Positions 52,162 through 60,628 of a stretch of DNA of 64,000 bases are shown piece after piece. Numbering within the stretch: position 1 is the stretch's first letter; every line of letters starts with the position of its first letter. The stretch is from the NCBI GenBank assembly GCA_937922435.1, contig CAKZVT010000019.1, positions 3,104-67,103 of the forward strand, read 5' to 3'. A program made the position numbers and the translations under genes. Under the pieces are notes generated by a model that did not search any database, was not told where the DNA came from, and worked only from the letters and a program-made list of their open reading frames with translations. The DNA comes from an uncultured Prevotella sp. GTDB taxonomy: Bacteria > Bacteroidota > Bacteroidia > Bacteroidales > Bacteroidaceae.

Positions 52162-52169
52162 TACTTTTG
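52162..52169 (+). promoter_or_regulatory. -7 promoter box of map
   Basis: TACTTTTG matches TAnnTTTG, 25 nt before the map ATG. The 260 bp between tRNA-Ser and this box are A+T-rich, and I see no gene in them. Confidence 0.6.
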
Positions 52170-52194
52170 CACATAGTTTATATGTTGTAAAACA

Positions 52195-53055
52195 ATGTTC
52201 AAGAAAAAGAGAAGATGGCATACACTGCCCGGTCAGCCGCTTACCGAGATGGACAAGCAGGTGATGTACTGGGAGAACAAGGGCAAGCTTGTGCCCACGC
52301 GCGACTTGATAAAGACTCCCGAACAAATCGAGGGCATACGCAAGAGCGGCGTTGTTAACAGCGGCGTGCTCGACGAAGTGGCCGCACGCATACATGCCGG
52401 GATGAGCACCGCCGAAATCGACAAGATTTGCTATGATTATTGTACGGAGCATGGAGCGGTGCCGGCCTGCCTTAATTACGAGGGCTTCCCGAAAAGCGTA
52501 TGCACAAGCATAAACGAAGTGGTGTGCCACGGCATACCGAAGGAGACCGACATATTGCAGGAAGGCGACATCGTAAACGTGGATTTCACAACGATACTTG
52601 ACGGCTATTACGCCGACGCGTCGCGCATGTTCATAATCGGAAAGACAACCCCCGAGAAGGAACAGCTTGTGCGTGTGACGAAAGAATGCCTTGAAATAGG
52701 CGCGGAGGCGGCCAAGCCTTACGGCTTTGTAGGCGACATAGGCCATGCCATACAGAAACATGCTGACAAGTATCATTACGGCATCGTGCGCGACCTTTGC
52801 GGCCACGGTGTCGGCATTAAGTTCCATGAAGAGCCGGAGGTGATGCACTTCGGGCACAAGGGAACGGGCATGCTGCTCGTGCCTGGCATGGTGTTCACCA
52901 TAGAGCCGATGATAAACATGGGTACATGGAAAGTGTTTATCGATGCCGACGACCCATACGGATGGGAGGTCATCACCGGCGACGAGAAGCCGAGCGCGCA
53001 GTGGGAGCACACGTTCCTCATGACAGAGCACGGCGTGGAGATACTTTCCGCTTAA
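52195..53055 (+). CDS. map: Methionine aminopeptidase, type I
   Basis: The 286-residue metallopeptidase removes initiator methionine. The catalytic core starts near residue 45 (IKTPEQIEGIRKSG). Metal ligands are recognisable in VNVDFTTILDGYYAD (two Asp), GHGVGIKFHEEPEV (His and Glu), MVFTIEPM (Glu) and WEHTFLMTE. About 40 residues precede the core (MFKKKRRWHTLPGQPLTEMD), more than in E. coli Map (264 residues). tsaD follows 13 nt later. Confidence 0.97.
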   Translation: MFKKKRRWHTLPGQPLTEMDKQVMYWENKGKLVPTRDLIKTPEQIEGIRKSGVVNSGVLDEVAARIHAGMSTAEIDKICYDYCTEHGAVPACLNYEGFPKSVCTSINEVVCHGIPKETDILQEGDIVNVDFTTILDGYYADASRMFIIGKTTPEKEQLVRVTKECLEIGAEAAKPYGFVGDIGHAIQKHADKYHYGIVRDLCGHGVGIKFHEEPEVMHFGHKGTGMLLVPGMVFTIEPMINMGTWKVFIDADDPYGWEVITGDEKPSAQWEHTFLMTEHGVEILSA

Positions 53056-53068
53056 AAAGACAGTCCTT

Positions 53069-54094
53069 ATGGAAGACGTATATATATTAGGTATTGAGAG
53101 CAGTTGCGACGATACGTCGGCTGCGGTGTTGCGCAACGGCGTGCTGCTGAGCAACGTTACGGCTTCGCAAGAAGTACACAAGGCTTACGGCGGCGTAGTG
53201 CCCGAGCTGGCGTCGCGCGCCCATCAGCAGAACGTAGTGCCTGTGGTGGACCAGGCGTTGAAGCGTGCCGGCATAGCCAAAGAGCAGCTTTCGGCCGTAG
53301 CCTTCACCCGTGGCCCGGGCCTTATGGGGTCTTTGCTTGTAGGCGTGAGCTTCGCCAAGGGCTTTGCCCGTTCGTTGAACATTCCGCTTATAGATGTAAA
53401 CCATCTGCAAGGTCATGTGATGGCGCACTTTATCAAGGAGAGCGACGACGACACGTCTGCACCTCCGTTGCCGTTCATCTGTCTGCTCGTGAGCGGAGGC
53501 AATTCGCAGATAGTAAAGGTGAACGCATATAATGACATGGAAGTGCTCGGCCAGACAATCGACGACGCAGCCGGCGAAGCTATCGACAAATGCTCGAAGG
53601 TAATGGGGCTGGGGTATCCAGGAGGGCCAATAATAGACAAGTTGGCGCGCCAGGGCAACCCGAATGCGTATAAATTCGCCGAACCGCATATACCCGGACT
53701 GGACTATAGCTTCAGCGGATTGAAGACGTCTTTCCTGTATAGTCTGCGTGATTGGGTCAAAGAAGACCCCGATTTTGTAGAGCACCATAAGGAAGACCTT
53801 GCGGCAAGCCTTGAATTTACCATTGTGGATATCCTGATGAAGAAGCTCAAGCTTGCGGTAAAACAGACGGGTATAAAGCATGTCGCCGTAGCAGGCGGAG
53901 TAAGTGCAAACACAGGATTGAGGAACGCTTTTCATGAGTATGCCGGAAAATACGGCTGGACAATATACATTCCGAAGTTCAGCTACACCACCGACAATGC
54001 TGCAATGATTGGCATAACGGGCTATTACAAGTATCTCGACAAGGACTTCTGTTCCATTGACAAGCCTGCATTCTCAAAGGTTACATTCAAATAA
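53069..54094 (+). CDS. tsaD: tRNA t6A threonylcarbamoyltransferase TsaD
   Basis: The 341-residue ASKHA-fold protein transfers the threonylcarbamoyl group to A37 of ANN-decoding tRNAs. Motifs present are ILGIESSCDDTSAAVL at the start, the metal-binding VNHLQGHVMAHF, SGGNSQIVKV, and AVAGGVSANTGLR. Partners TsaB, TsaC and TsaE are not in the window. It is in a run with map and the CinA-like gene. Confidence 0.98.
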   Translation: MEDVYILGIESSCDDTSAAVLRNGVLLSNVTASQEVHKAYGGVVPELASRAHQQNVVPVVDQALKRAGIAKEQLSAVAFTRGPGLMGSLLVGVSFAKGFARSLNIPLIDVNHLQGHVMAHFIKESDDDTSAPPLPFICLLVSGGNSQIVKVNAYNDMEVLGQTIDDAAGEAIDKCSKVMGLGYPGGPIIDKLARQGNPNAYKFAEPHIPGLDYSFSGLKTSFLYSLRDWVKEDPDFVEHHKEDLAASLEFTIVDILMKKLKLAVKQTGIKHVAVAGGVSANTGLRNAFHEYAGKYGWTIYIPKFSYTTDNAAMIGITGYYKYLDKDFCSIDKPAFSKVTFK

Positions 54095-54110
54095 AAACAC
54101 ATATATTAGT

Positions 54111-54617
54111 ATGGATTTCGAGAATAAAATATTAAGCAAGGAGATAAGCCAGTTTATCTGGGAAAAGGGAAAGACGCTTGGCACAGCCGAGAGCTGTACC
54201 GGCGGAAGGATTGCCGAGGCGATAATTTTGATGCCAGGCGCATCAAATTATTTCAAGGGTGGCATAGTTTCTTATACAAACGAGGTGAAGGAAAAAATCC
54301 TTGGGGTCAGTCATGATGTTCTTGAGGAAAAAACCGCAGTTTGTGAAGAAGTCGCCATTGAGATGGTAAAGGGCGCAATAAAAACATTGGGAGTGGATTA
54401 TGCGATTTCTGCGACAGGCATAGCCGGGCCGGCAGGCGGTACGCATGACATTCCTGTAGGCACGATTTGGTTGGCCTGCGGAACGGCGGACGACATAGTT
54501 ACAATGAAACTTGAAGAGGACAAGGGACGCGATTTGAATTTGTCCAATGCTACAACCCAGGCTCTCCAGCTGTTTTTAGGCTACCTTACAGAACGGCTGA
54601 AGAGCGAAGAAGAATAG
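54111..54617 (+). CDS. CinA C-terminal-domain protein (PncC-type amidohydrolase)
   Basis: The 168-residue protein corresponds to the stand-alone C-terminal domain of CinA: LGTAESCTGGRIAEAI, YFKGGIVSYTNEVKEKILGV, and ISATGIAGPAGGTHDIPVGTIWLA. This domain deamidates nicotinamide mononucleotide in NAD recycling. The frame extends back to 54057 inside tsaD, but MDFENKILSKE at 54111 is the natural start, 17 nt after the tsaD stop. Confidence 0.92.
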   Translation: MDFENKILSKEISQFIWEKGKTLGTAESCTGGRIAEAIILMPGASNYFKGGIVSYTNEVKEKILGVSHDVLEEKTAVCEEVAIEMVKGAIKTLGVDYAISATGIAGPAGGTHDIPVGTIWLACGTADDIVTMKLEEDKGRDLNLSNATTQALQLFLGYLTERLKSEEE

Positions 54618-54731
54618 CTGAGTTAGGATTGAAAAATATCGTGTTCTTATTCAGGAACAAGCTGGATGTCATATAGTTCGCTCGTTGTCAATACTAAAAA
54701 AGATTAAAAGAATTATTATTGATGCGAATAT

Positions 54732-54762
54732 TTTGATTATTCGGAAAAAGTTTGTAATTTTG
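54732..54762 (+). promoter_or_regulatory. Promoter of rpmB-rpmG
   Basis: TTTG at 54732-54735, a 19-nt spacer, and TAATTTTG at 54755-54762. Confidence 0.7.
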
Positions 54763-54812
54763 CACGCTGTTTGGAATAAGTATCAAAATTAAAACAAAAA
54801 AGGTAGATAGCG

Positions 54813-55076
54813 ATGTCTAAGATTTGTCAAATAACAGGTAAGAAAGCTCAGATTGGAAATAACGTTTCACATTCAAAGCACCGTACAAAGCGTAGCTTTG
54901 ATGTAAACCTTTTCAGGAAGAAGTTTTACTATGTAGAGGAGCAGTGCTGGATAAGCTTGAAGATAAGTGCGGCAGGTCTGCGTTTGATTAACAAGGTTGG
55001 TTTGGATGCGGCTCTCAAGCAAGCTGTTTCCAAAGGCTACTGTGATTGGAAAGACATTAAAGTAATAGGAGAATAA
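54813..55076 (+). CDS. rpmB: 50S ribosomal protein L28
   Basis: The 87-residue protein starts MSKICQITGKKAQIGNNVSHS and carries HRTKRSFDVNLFRKKF and WISLKISAAGLRLINKVG, the L28 signature. It is the first gene of rpmB-rpmG-DUF4295; rpmG follows after 6 nt. Confidence 0.97.
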   Translation: MSKICQITGKKAQIGNNVSHSKHRTKRSFDVNLFRKKFYYVEEQCWISLKISAAGLRLINKVGLDAALKQAVSKGYCDWKDIKVIGE

Positions 55077-55082
55077 TCAACC

Positions 55083-55271
55083 ATGGCAAAGAAGGCTAAA
55101 GGCAATAGGGTGCAGGTTATATTGGAGTGCACTGAGATGAAGAACAGCGGTCTTCCCGGTACAAGCCGTTACGTGACGACTAAGAACCGTAAGAACACGC
55201 CTGAGAGAATGGAGTTAATGAAGTATAATCCTATTTTGAAGAAAATGACTCTTCATAAGGAGATAAAATAA
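55083..55271 (+). CDS. rpmG: 50S ribosomal protein L33
   Basis: The 62-residue protein has RVQVILECTEMKNSG and RYVTTKNRKNTPERMELMKYNPIL, typical of L33. The N-terminal cysteine pairs of zinc-binding L33 forms are absent, so this is the zinc-independent form. Confidence 0.96.
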   Translation: MAKKAKGNRVQVILECTEMKNSGLPGTSRYVTTKNRKNTPERMELMKYNPILKKMTLHKEIK

Positions 55272-55289
55272 TAATTAAATAATTAGGAC

Positions 55290-55448
55290 ATGGCAAAGAA
55301 AACCGTCGCAACCCTCCATGAAGGTTCAAAGGATGGTCGCGCATATACAAAGGTTATCAAGATGGTAAAAAGCCCCAAGACTGGAGCTTACATCTTTGAT
55401 GAGCAGATGGTTCCCAATGAGGCAGTGAAGGATTTTTTCAAGAACTGA
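55290..55448 (+). CDS. DUF4295 small protein
   Basis: The 52-residue protein starts MAKKTVATLHEGSKDG and ends VKDFFKN. It is basic, short and conserved in Bacteroidetes directly after L33, so a ribosome-associated role is likely but unproven. It lies 18 nt after rpmG and is followed by a terminator. Confidence 0.9.
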   Translation: MAKKTVATLHEGSKDGRAYTKVIKMVKSPKTGAYIFDEQMVPNEAVKDFFKN

Positions 55449-55471
55449 TTTAATCAAGGCAATATATCAAT

Positions 55472-55503
55472 AAAAGGTCGCAATGATTTTGCGGCCTTTT
55501 TTG
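55472..55503 (+). terminator. Terminator of rpmB-rpmG-DUF4295
   Basis: Stem AAAAGGTCGCAA / TTTTGCGGCCTTTT with a short loop, running into TTTTTT. Confidence 0.85.
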
Positions 55504-55534
55504 TTGTAAGTATGGTTTCATTTTACTAATTTTG
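55504..55534 (+). promoter_or_regulatory. Promoter of ftsY-rimO
   Basis: TTG at 55504-55506, a 20-nt spacer, and TAATTTTG at 55527-55534, 17 nt before the ftsY ATG. Confidence 0.6.
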
Positions 55535-55551
55535 TAGCAAAATACATAGAT

Positions 55552-56511
55552 ATGGGATTATTCGGGTTATTCAATAGGGATAAGAAAGAAACACTGGACA
55601 AAGGTCTTGAAAAAACAAAGCAAAGTGTTTTTTCAAAGATTGCAAGAGCCGTTGCTGGGAAGTCAAAGGTCGACGATGACGTACTGGACAATTTGGAGGA
55701 AGTGCTGATAACGTCAGATGTTGGCGTTGACACCACATTGAAAATAATAAAAAGGATAGAAGAGAGGGTTGCGCGTGATAAGTATGTTTCTGTATCAGAG
55801 CTGAACGCTATACTCCGTGACGAGATTGCGGCTTTGCTTACAGAAAATAATTCTGTAGATAACGAGAATTGGGATTTGCCTTCAGACCATTCTCCGTATG
55901 TCATACTTGTTGTCGGAGTGAATGGTGTTGGTAAGACTACTACAATAGGAAAGCTGGCATACCAGTTCAAGAAGGCAGGCAAGAAGGTGTATCTTGGAGC
56001 GGCTGACACGTTCCGTGCGGCGGCTGTGGAGCAGCTGTCCATTTGGGGCGAACGGGTAGGTGTGCCTGTCGTAAAGCAGCAAATGGGGGCAGACCCGGCG
56101 AGTGTTGCGTTTGACACATTAAGTTCGGCGAAAGCCAATTCGGCTGATGTGGTATTGATTGATACGGCAGGACGCTTGCACAACAAGGTCGGATTGATGA
56201 ATGAGCTTAAGAAAATCAAGGATGTAATGAAGAAAGTCGTTCCTCAGGCGCCCGACGAAGTGTTGCTAGTCCTTGATGGTTCTACCGGGCAGAACGCTTT
56301 TGAACAAGCCAAGCAGTTCTCTGCTGTGACGCAGATAACAAGCCTGGCGATAACAAAGCTTGACGGAACTGCAAAGGGAGGTGTTGTCATTGGCATATCA
56401 GACCAGTTGAAAGTGCCTGTAAAATATATTGGTCTCGGCGAAAAGATGGAGGACCTCCAGTTGTTCAACAAGACTCAATTTGTCGATTCTCTTTTTAACG
56501 TGGAAAAGTGA
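55552..56511 (+). CDS. ftsY: Signal recognition particle receptor FtsY
   Basis: The 319-residue SRP-type GTPase has an N domain (about 20-100) and G motifs VVGVNGVGKTTTIGKLA, ADTFRAAAVEQL, LIDTAGRLHNK and AITKLDGTAKGG. It docks ribosome-SRP complexes at the membrane. The acidic A domain of E. coli FtsY is missing, as in many bacteria. Its stop overlaps the rimO start by 4 nt (GTGA). Confidence 0.97.
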   Translation: MGLFGLFNRDKKETLDKGLEKTKQSVFSKIARAVAGKSKVDDDVLDNLEEVLITSDVGVDTTLKIIKRIEERVARDKYVSVSELNAILRDEIAALLTENNSVDNENWDLPSDHSPYVILVVGVNGVGKTTTIGKLAYQFKKAGKKVYLGAADTFRAAAVEQLSIWGERVGVPVVKQQMGADPASVAFDTLSSAKANSADVVLIDTAGRLHNKVGLMNELKKIKDVMKKVVPQAPDEVLLVLDGSTGQNAFEQAKQFSAVTQITSLAITKLDGTAKGGVVIGISDQLKVPVKYIGLGEKMEDLQLFNKTQFVDSLFNVEK

Positions 56512-57806
56512 AGAAAAATCAGATAGACTTTATTACTTTAGGCTGTTCCAAGAACTTGGTTGATACGGAGGTCTTGATGAAACAGTTTGAAGTTAACGGA
56601 TATAAATGCACTCATGACAGCAAGAACCCACAAGGTGAAATTGCTGTTATAAATACTTGCGGTTTTATTGGTGATGCAAAGGAAGAGAGTATCAATACAA
56701 TTCTTGAGTTTGCAGATGCGAAAGATAAAGGAAAACTTAAGAAGCTTTTTGTTATGGGATGCCTCTCGCAAAGATACAAGTCTGAACTTGAGAAAGAAAT
56801 ACCGCAAGTAGACAAGTATTATGGAAAGTTTGACTATAAGCGGCTTTTGGCTGATTTGGGGAAGGCTGAAGTTCCGTCGTGTCGAGGCCACAGGGTGCAG
56901 ACTACGCCCCGTCATTATGCTTATGTGAAGATAAGTGAAGGCTGTGACCGCCATTGTGCTTATTGTGCTATCCCTTTGATAACGGGCAAGCATGTCAGCA
57001 GGCCGCAATCGGAGATACTTGAAGAAGTTAGATATTTGGTTTCCATTGGAGTAAAGGAATTCCAGATAATAGCGCAGGAGTTGACGTATTATGGGGTTGA
57101 CTTTGACGGTAAACAGCATATCGCCGAGTTGGTTTCGGATATGGCCGACATACCTGGCGTGAAATGGATACGTTTGCATTATGCTTATCCGACACATTTC
57201 CCTTATGAGTTGCTGGATGTCATTCGTGAGAAACCAAATGTCTGCAAATACTTGGACATAGCATTGCAGCATATTTCAGACAACATGCTTACCGCCATGA
57301 GGAGGCATATTACTAAAGCCGAGACTTACAAATTGATAGAGCGAATAAGGAAAGAGGTGCCGGGAATACATTTGCGTACGACATTGATGGTTGGGTTTCC
57401 TAATGAAAGCGACGATGACTTCAACGAATTGATGGAGTTTACAAAATGGGCACGTTTCGAACGTATGGGAGCATTTGCTTATTCGGAGGAAGAAGGAACT
57501 TACAGTGCCATCCATTATGCAGACAACATCAGTCATGAAGTCAAGCAGAAACGTTTGGATAAACTGATGGCTTTGCAACAGGAAATCAGCGCAGATATAG
57601 CAGCTTCAAAGGTTGGCAAAGTGTTTAAGGTCATAATCGACAGGAAAGAAGGCGATTATTATATAGGTAGAACTGAGTTTAGTTCCCCAGAGGTAGACCC
57701 GGAGGTACTTATTCCTGTAACAGGGAAAAAGTTGCGTACAGGTTCATTCTATAATGTGCGGATAACAGATTCAGAGGAATTTGATTTATATGGGGTTGTT
57801 ATATAA
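56508..57806 (+). CDS. rimO: Ribosomal protein S12 methylthiotransferase RimO
   Basis: The 432-residue radical-SAM enzyme methylthiolates an aspartate of ribosomal protein S12. The N-terminal cluster domain starts IDFITLGCSKNLVDTEVLM. The radical-SAM motif is C146-xxx-C150-xx-C153 in GCDRHCAYCAIPLI. A C-terminal TRAM domain follows. The start codon is GTG at 56508, overlapping the ftsY stop, so translation is coupled. Confidence 0.97.
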   Translation: MKKNQIDFITLGCSKNLVDTEVLMKQFEVNGYKCTHDSKNPQGEIAVINTCGFIGDAKEESINTILEFADAKDKGKLKKLFVMGCLSQRYKSELEKEIPQVDKYYGKFDYKRLLADLGKAEVPSCRGHRVQTTPRHYAYVKISEGCDRHCAYCAIPLITGKHVSRPQSEILEEVRYLVSIGVKEFQIIAQELTYYGVDFDGKQHIAELVSDMADIPGVKWIRLHYAYPTHFPYELLDVIREKPNVCKYLDIALQHISDNMLTAMRRHITKAETYKLIERIRKEVPGIHLRTTLMVGFPNESDDDFNELMEFTKWARFERMGAFAYSEEEGTYSAIHYADNISHEVKQKRLDKLMALQQEISADIAASKVGKVFKVIIDRKEGDYYIGRTEFSSPEVDPEVLIPVTGKKLRTGSFYNVRITDSEEFDLYGVVI

Positions 57807-57839
57807 GTAGGTGATGTTGGCTTTTATATTTTATCCATA

Positions 57840-58133
57840 ATGAACAATAAAGGTCTTATTACAGAATTGTCCAGGCGGACAGGATACACGCAGGATGATA
57901 CGCAAAAGATGGTTAATACCATTATTGATGCGATGAACGATGCTTTTCAACGCGGTGATGTCGTGTCTATACCGAGGTTCGGTACTTTTGAGGTAAAGAA
58001 ACGTTTTGAGCGTATTGTCGTAAATCCAGCCACAAAGCAGCGTATGCTAGTTCCTCCAAAATTAGTCCTCAATTTTAAGCCAATGGCATCCATTAAGGAA
58101 AAGTTGAAGAAAGGAGGACAGATTGATGGCTAA
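57840..58133 (+). CDS. HU-family DNA-binding protein
   Basis: The 97-residue histone-like protein contains LITELSRRTGYTQDDTQKMV, the HU signature region GDVVSIPRFGTFEVKKRFERIVVNPATKQRM, and a Lys-rich C-terminus. It binds and bends DNA as a dimer. It ends inside the start of the HU/LysM gene (8-nt overlap), so the two HU-domain proteins are co-produced and might heterodimerise. Confidence 0.93.
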   Translation: MNNKGLITELSRRTGYTQDDTQKMVNTIIDAMNDAFQRGDVVSIPRFGTFEVKKRFERIVVNPATKQRMLVPPKLVLNFKPMASIKEKLKKGGQIDG

Positions 58134-59310
58134 GGTTTCCATACAAGATATGGCGTTTGCCATAGTTGCAAAATATGGTTTGTCGCAAAATGAAGCAGAG
58201 GATTTTGTTTCAGCATTGTTTGATATAGTCAACGAAGGTCTGCATAGCGACAAGGTTGCCAAAGTTAAAGGACTGGGAACGTTTAAAGTAATAGGCGTGC
58301 GCGACCGTGAAAGTGTGAATGTAAATACAGGTGAACGTGTCGTTATTGAAGGTCATGACAAGATAACTTTCACGCCGGATGCCGTCATGCGTGATTTGGT
58401 CAACAAACCTTTTGCCCAGTTTGAAACTGTTGTTTTGAACGAGGGTGTCGATTTGGAAGAAATGGGTAAAGTGTTGGAGGCTGATGATAATGACGCATTG
58501 ACAGATGACGCGGAGCAAGAATTAGCTGAAACAGTGCGGTCAGTACAGCCTGTTAGTGAAGAGGAAACAGCAGACGATGCACCTGATACTGTTGATGTTA
58601 TTGGCAGCAACGACGGCGTGGACATACCTTCAAATCCTGTGGAAGATGTCGCGTTGAAAACTGAACAGCCTGTGGTTGACATACCAACTTTACCAGAACA
58701 GGCTGTTGAAGACGAAAAACAGGATTTTGACGATAGAGCAGTTACAGACGAAGATGTTGCCGAAACTTCAGACAGTGACAACTGTAACGGTAAGCCTCGC
58801 CGTTGGTGGGTGCTGTCCGTCCTTATAGCTTTTGTTGTAGGAGTTGCTGCCTTTGCTGCCGGTTTCTATTTTGGGCGTGGTTCAGTTGTGTCTGTTGAAC
58901 CTGTGATAAGGCCCAAAACTGTATCTGTTGCAAGTAAGCCTTTGGCAACGGTTGACACGCCGCGTGTCAAAGCGGTGCAAGATACGGTAAAGGTTGGACA
59001 ATCAAAGGACTCTTTGAACGTGTCTACGCCAAAGAAAGACGTGACGGCGGAAGTTGTTGACAAGGATATGCCAACCGTAGTTTCGCAAGAACTGCGTAAT
59101 GCCAAGGCTATGGTCAATACTGGTGCATACCGGATTATTGGTACTGATAGGGTTGTGACGGTAAAACCAGGTGAAACCCTTAAGGGCATTTCCAAGTTTT
59201 ATCTTGGTGACGGTATGGAGTGTTATGTTCAGGTGCATAACGGCATAGCAGAAGTAAAGGAAGGCATGAAACTGAAAATTCCCAAATTGAAGAATAAGTT
59301 GAAGAAGTAG
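58126..59310 (+). CDS. HU-domain / transmembrane / LysM protein
   Basis: The 394-residue protein has an N-terminal HU-like domain (about 1-95; VSIQDMAFAIVAKYGLSQNE and KGLGTFKVIGVRDRESVNVN). A long acidic linker of about 125 residues follows. One membrane helix lies at about 226-248 (WWVLSVLIAFVVGVAAFAAG). A C-terminal LysM domain covers about 343-390 (VKPGETLKGISKFYLGDG). Inferred topology: HU part in the cytoplasm on DNA, LysM in the periplasm on peptidoglycan. AGGAGG at 58113-58118 supports ATG 58126 over TTG 58123. It overlaps the upstream HU gene by 8 nt. Confidence 0.88.
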   Translation: MAKVSIQDMAFAIVAKYGLSQNEAEDFVSALFDIVNEGLHSDKVAKVKGLGTFKVIGVRDRESVNVNTGERVVIEGHDKITFTPDAVMRDLVNKPFAQFETVVLNEGVDLEEMGKVLEADDNDALTDDAEQELAETVRSVQPVSEEETADDAPDTVDVIGSNDGVDIPSNPVEDVALKTEQPVVDIPTLPEQAVEDEKQDFDDRAVTDEDVAETSDSDNCNGKPRRWWVLSVLIAFVVGVAAFAAGFYFGRGSVVSVEPVIRPKTVSVASKPLATVDTPRVKAVQDTVKVGQSKDSLNVSTPKKDVTAEVVDKDMPTVVSQELRNAKAMVNTGAYRIIGTDRVVTVKPGETLKGISKFYLGDGMECYVQVHNGIAEVKEGMKLKIPKLKNKLKK

Positions 59311-59338
59311 TAATTTAGGAAATAGTATAATTAACAGG

Positions 59339-59396
59339 ACCGACTTGGATGATGATGATTTTGCTTATGGCATTGTCTTTCCAAGTCGGTTTTTTA
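59339..59396 (+). terminator. Terminator of the ftsY-rimO-HU operon
   Basis: A 10-bp stem ACCGACTTGG / CCAAGTCGGT with a 32-nt loop, followed by TTTTTAT. Confidence 0.75.
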
Positions 59397-59429
59397 TATG
59401 GAGGCTAACCGCTTGCTACAGTTGTGAGT

Positions 59430-59484
59430 ATAGAAAACAAATAAACGCCAAATAGTTGATTAATAACTATTTAGCGTTTATTTG
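59430..59484 (-). terminator. Terminator of tRNA-Arg
   Basis: A 20-bp stem with one mismatch (59438-59457 and 59465-59484) begins 2 nt past the tRNA 3' end. On the minus strand it is followed by TTTTC. Confidence 0.75.
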
Positions 59485-59486
59485 TG

Positions 59487-59560
59487 TGACCCCGACAGGA
59501 TTCAAACCTGTAACCTTCTGATCCGTAGTCAGATGCTCTATTCAGTTGAGCCACGGGGCC
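59487..59560 (-). tRNA. tRNA-Arg (ACG)
   Basis: A 74-nt cloverleaf on the minus strand with acceptor GGCCCCG / CGGGGTC, anticodon loop CTACGGA (anticodon ACG), and T-loop GTTTGAATC. The CCA end is not encoded (CAC follows), unlike tRNA-Ser in this window. Confidence 0.96.
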
Positions 59561-59578
59561 TTTCCCTTAATTGCGATG

Positions 59579-59586
59579 CAAAGGTA
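59579..59586 (-). promoter_or_regulatory. -7 promoter box of tRNA-Arg
   Basis: TACCTTTG on the minus strand, 18 nt upstream of the tRNA. Confidence 0.65.
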
Positions 59587-59736
59587 CGCGTTTTTTTTGT
59601 AACTGCCAAATGTTTTTCCGTCTTTTTTCAAGAAAACTTTGTTTTTTGTGTGAAAATAAACTGTTTTGTATGGAAATACGGGAAAGATACGTATTACATT
59701 GGCTTCTTGTTGTTGTGCCGCTTGCATGTACCGTTA

Positions 59737-59783
59737 TAAATAAAAAGCCGGTGGATGCGTCTGTTCTGCATCCACCGGCTTTA
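59737..59783 (-). terminator. Terminator of bamD-rpoZ-DUF4293
   Basis: A perfect 15-bp stem (AAAGCCGGTGGATGC / GCATCCACCGGCTTT) with a 9-nt loop. On the minus strand it ends in TTTTTATTTA. Confidence 0.85.
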
Positions 59784-59803
59784 GGGTATGTAATATGAAA
59801 ATA

Positions 59804-60265
59804 TTATCTTATGCGGTCTGCTGAGCGTACAAGTGCTTCGTCGGCCAATATGGCCTTTCTTGCCATGAAGTGAAGCACCATTGATACGGCCGGGAGGGCT
59901 GACGGAATGAAGATATTGAAACCGCCTGCGGCTTCTTTGGTGTTTAGCGTCATGGCAGCCATAACGACATACCATCCTAAAAGAAGCAGGATATTGAACA
60001 TGCAGAAGCGGCTTTGCACCATCCTGTTCTTGTATGAGAATATCGCGATTAACGATATAGGGCAAGTTACGAGCAGTATGGCGAACAGCGCCCATACTGA
60101 AAAATCATGGACACCGTCCGGGCGTACTATCCACAGGTTGTACATTATGGAACTGCCTCCCAGTGCGTTTCCTGCCGTGAATTGTCCCAATGGCAGACAC
60201 AGGCATACAATAACCGAGATTACCGCCAGCAACAAGAACAATGTCTGTTTACGCTGTATCATCAC
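59804..60265 (-). CDS. DUF4293 membrane protein
   Basis: The 153-residue protein has four predicted membrane helices (TLFLLLAVISVIVCLCLPLG, FALFAILLVTCPISLIAIF-like, FNILLLLGWYVVMAAM, and PSALPAVSMVLHFMA). It fits the Bacteroidetes DUF4293 family, which commonly follows rpoZ. The function is unknown. Its ATG overlaps the rpoZ stop by 4 nt. Confidence 0.85.
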   Translation of the reverse strand: MMIQRKQTLFLLLAVISVIVCLCLPLGQFTAGNALGGSSIMYNLWIVRPDGVHDFSVWALFAILLVTCPISLIAIFSYKNRMVQSRFCMFNILLLLGWYVVMAAMTLNTKEAAGGFNIFIPSALPAVSMVLHFMARKAILADEALVRSADRIR

Positions 60266-60597
60266 GCTTCTTTTACGTTGTCCTTCTGCGTGTCGCGCCA
60301 GTATACGTTGCCGTCAAGAAACTCTTGAGTAGCCAGGAGCGTAGGTTTCGGCAGCTTTTCGTAATACCTTGATATTTCTATTTGTTCCCTGTTCTCGAAA
60401 ACTTCCTCAAGACTGTCGTTGTAAGACGCAAATTCCGCGAGCTTTTTGCTCAAGTCCTGCTTTATTTCAACGGAAATCTGGTTTGCGCGTTTTGAGATGA
60501 TGGCAACACTTTCGTAGATGTTTCCTGTTTCCTCGCACAGCTCCATGATGTTGTGGGTCACTGTGTTTGTAGGGGCTTTTGACTTCTTATAATCCAT
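60262..60597 (-). CDS. rpoZ: RNA polymerase omega subunit (Rpb6-like)
   Basis: The 111-residue protein resembles the Bacteroidetes form of omega (RNA_pol_Rpb6 type): NIYESVAIISKRANQISVEIKQDLSKKLAEF, followed by a C-terminal extension. Omega helps fold and assemble the beta' subunit. It sits between bamD and DUF4293 on the same strand, a conserved trio in this phylum. Confidence 0.88.
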   Translation of the reverse strand: MDYKKSKAPTNTVTHNIMELCEETGNIYESVAIISKRANQISVEIKQDLSKKLAEFASYNDSLEEVFENREQIEISRYYEKLPKPTLLATQEFLDGNVYWRDTQKDNVKEA

Positions 60598-60628
60598 TTC
60601 CTTATATTAGTTTTATGCTTTCTTGTAA

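Noticed and set aside
58123..58125. TTG start for the HU/LysM gene
   Set aside because: An ATG follows immediately at 58126 with AGGAGG at a normal distance.
59571..59798. Small plus-strand frame downstream of tRNA-Arg
   Set aside because: Its 3' half is the terminator hairpin of the bamD operon and its start overlaps the tRNA promoter.
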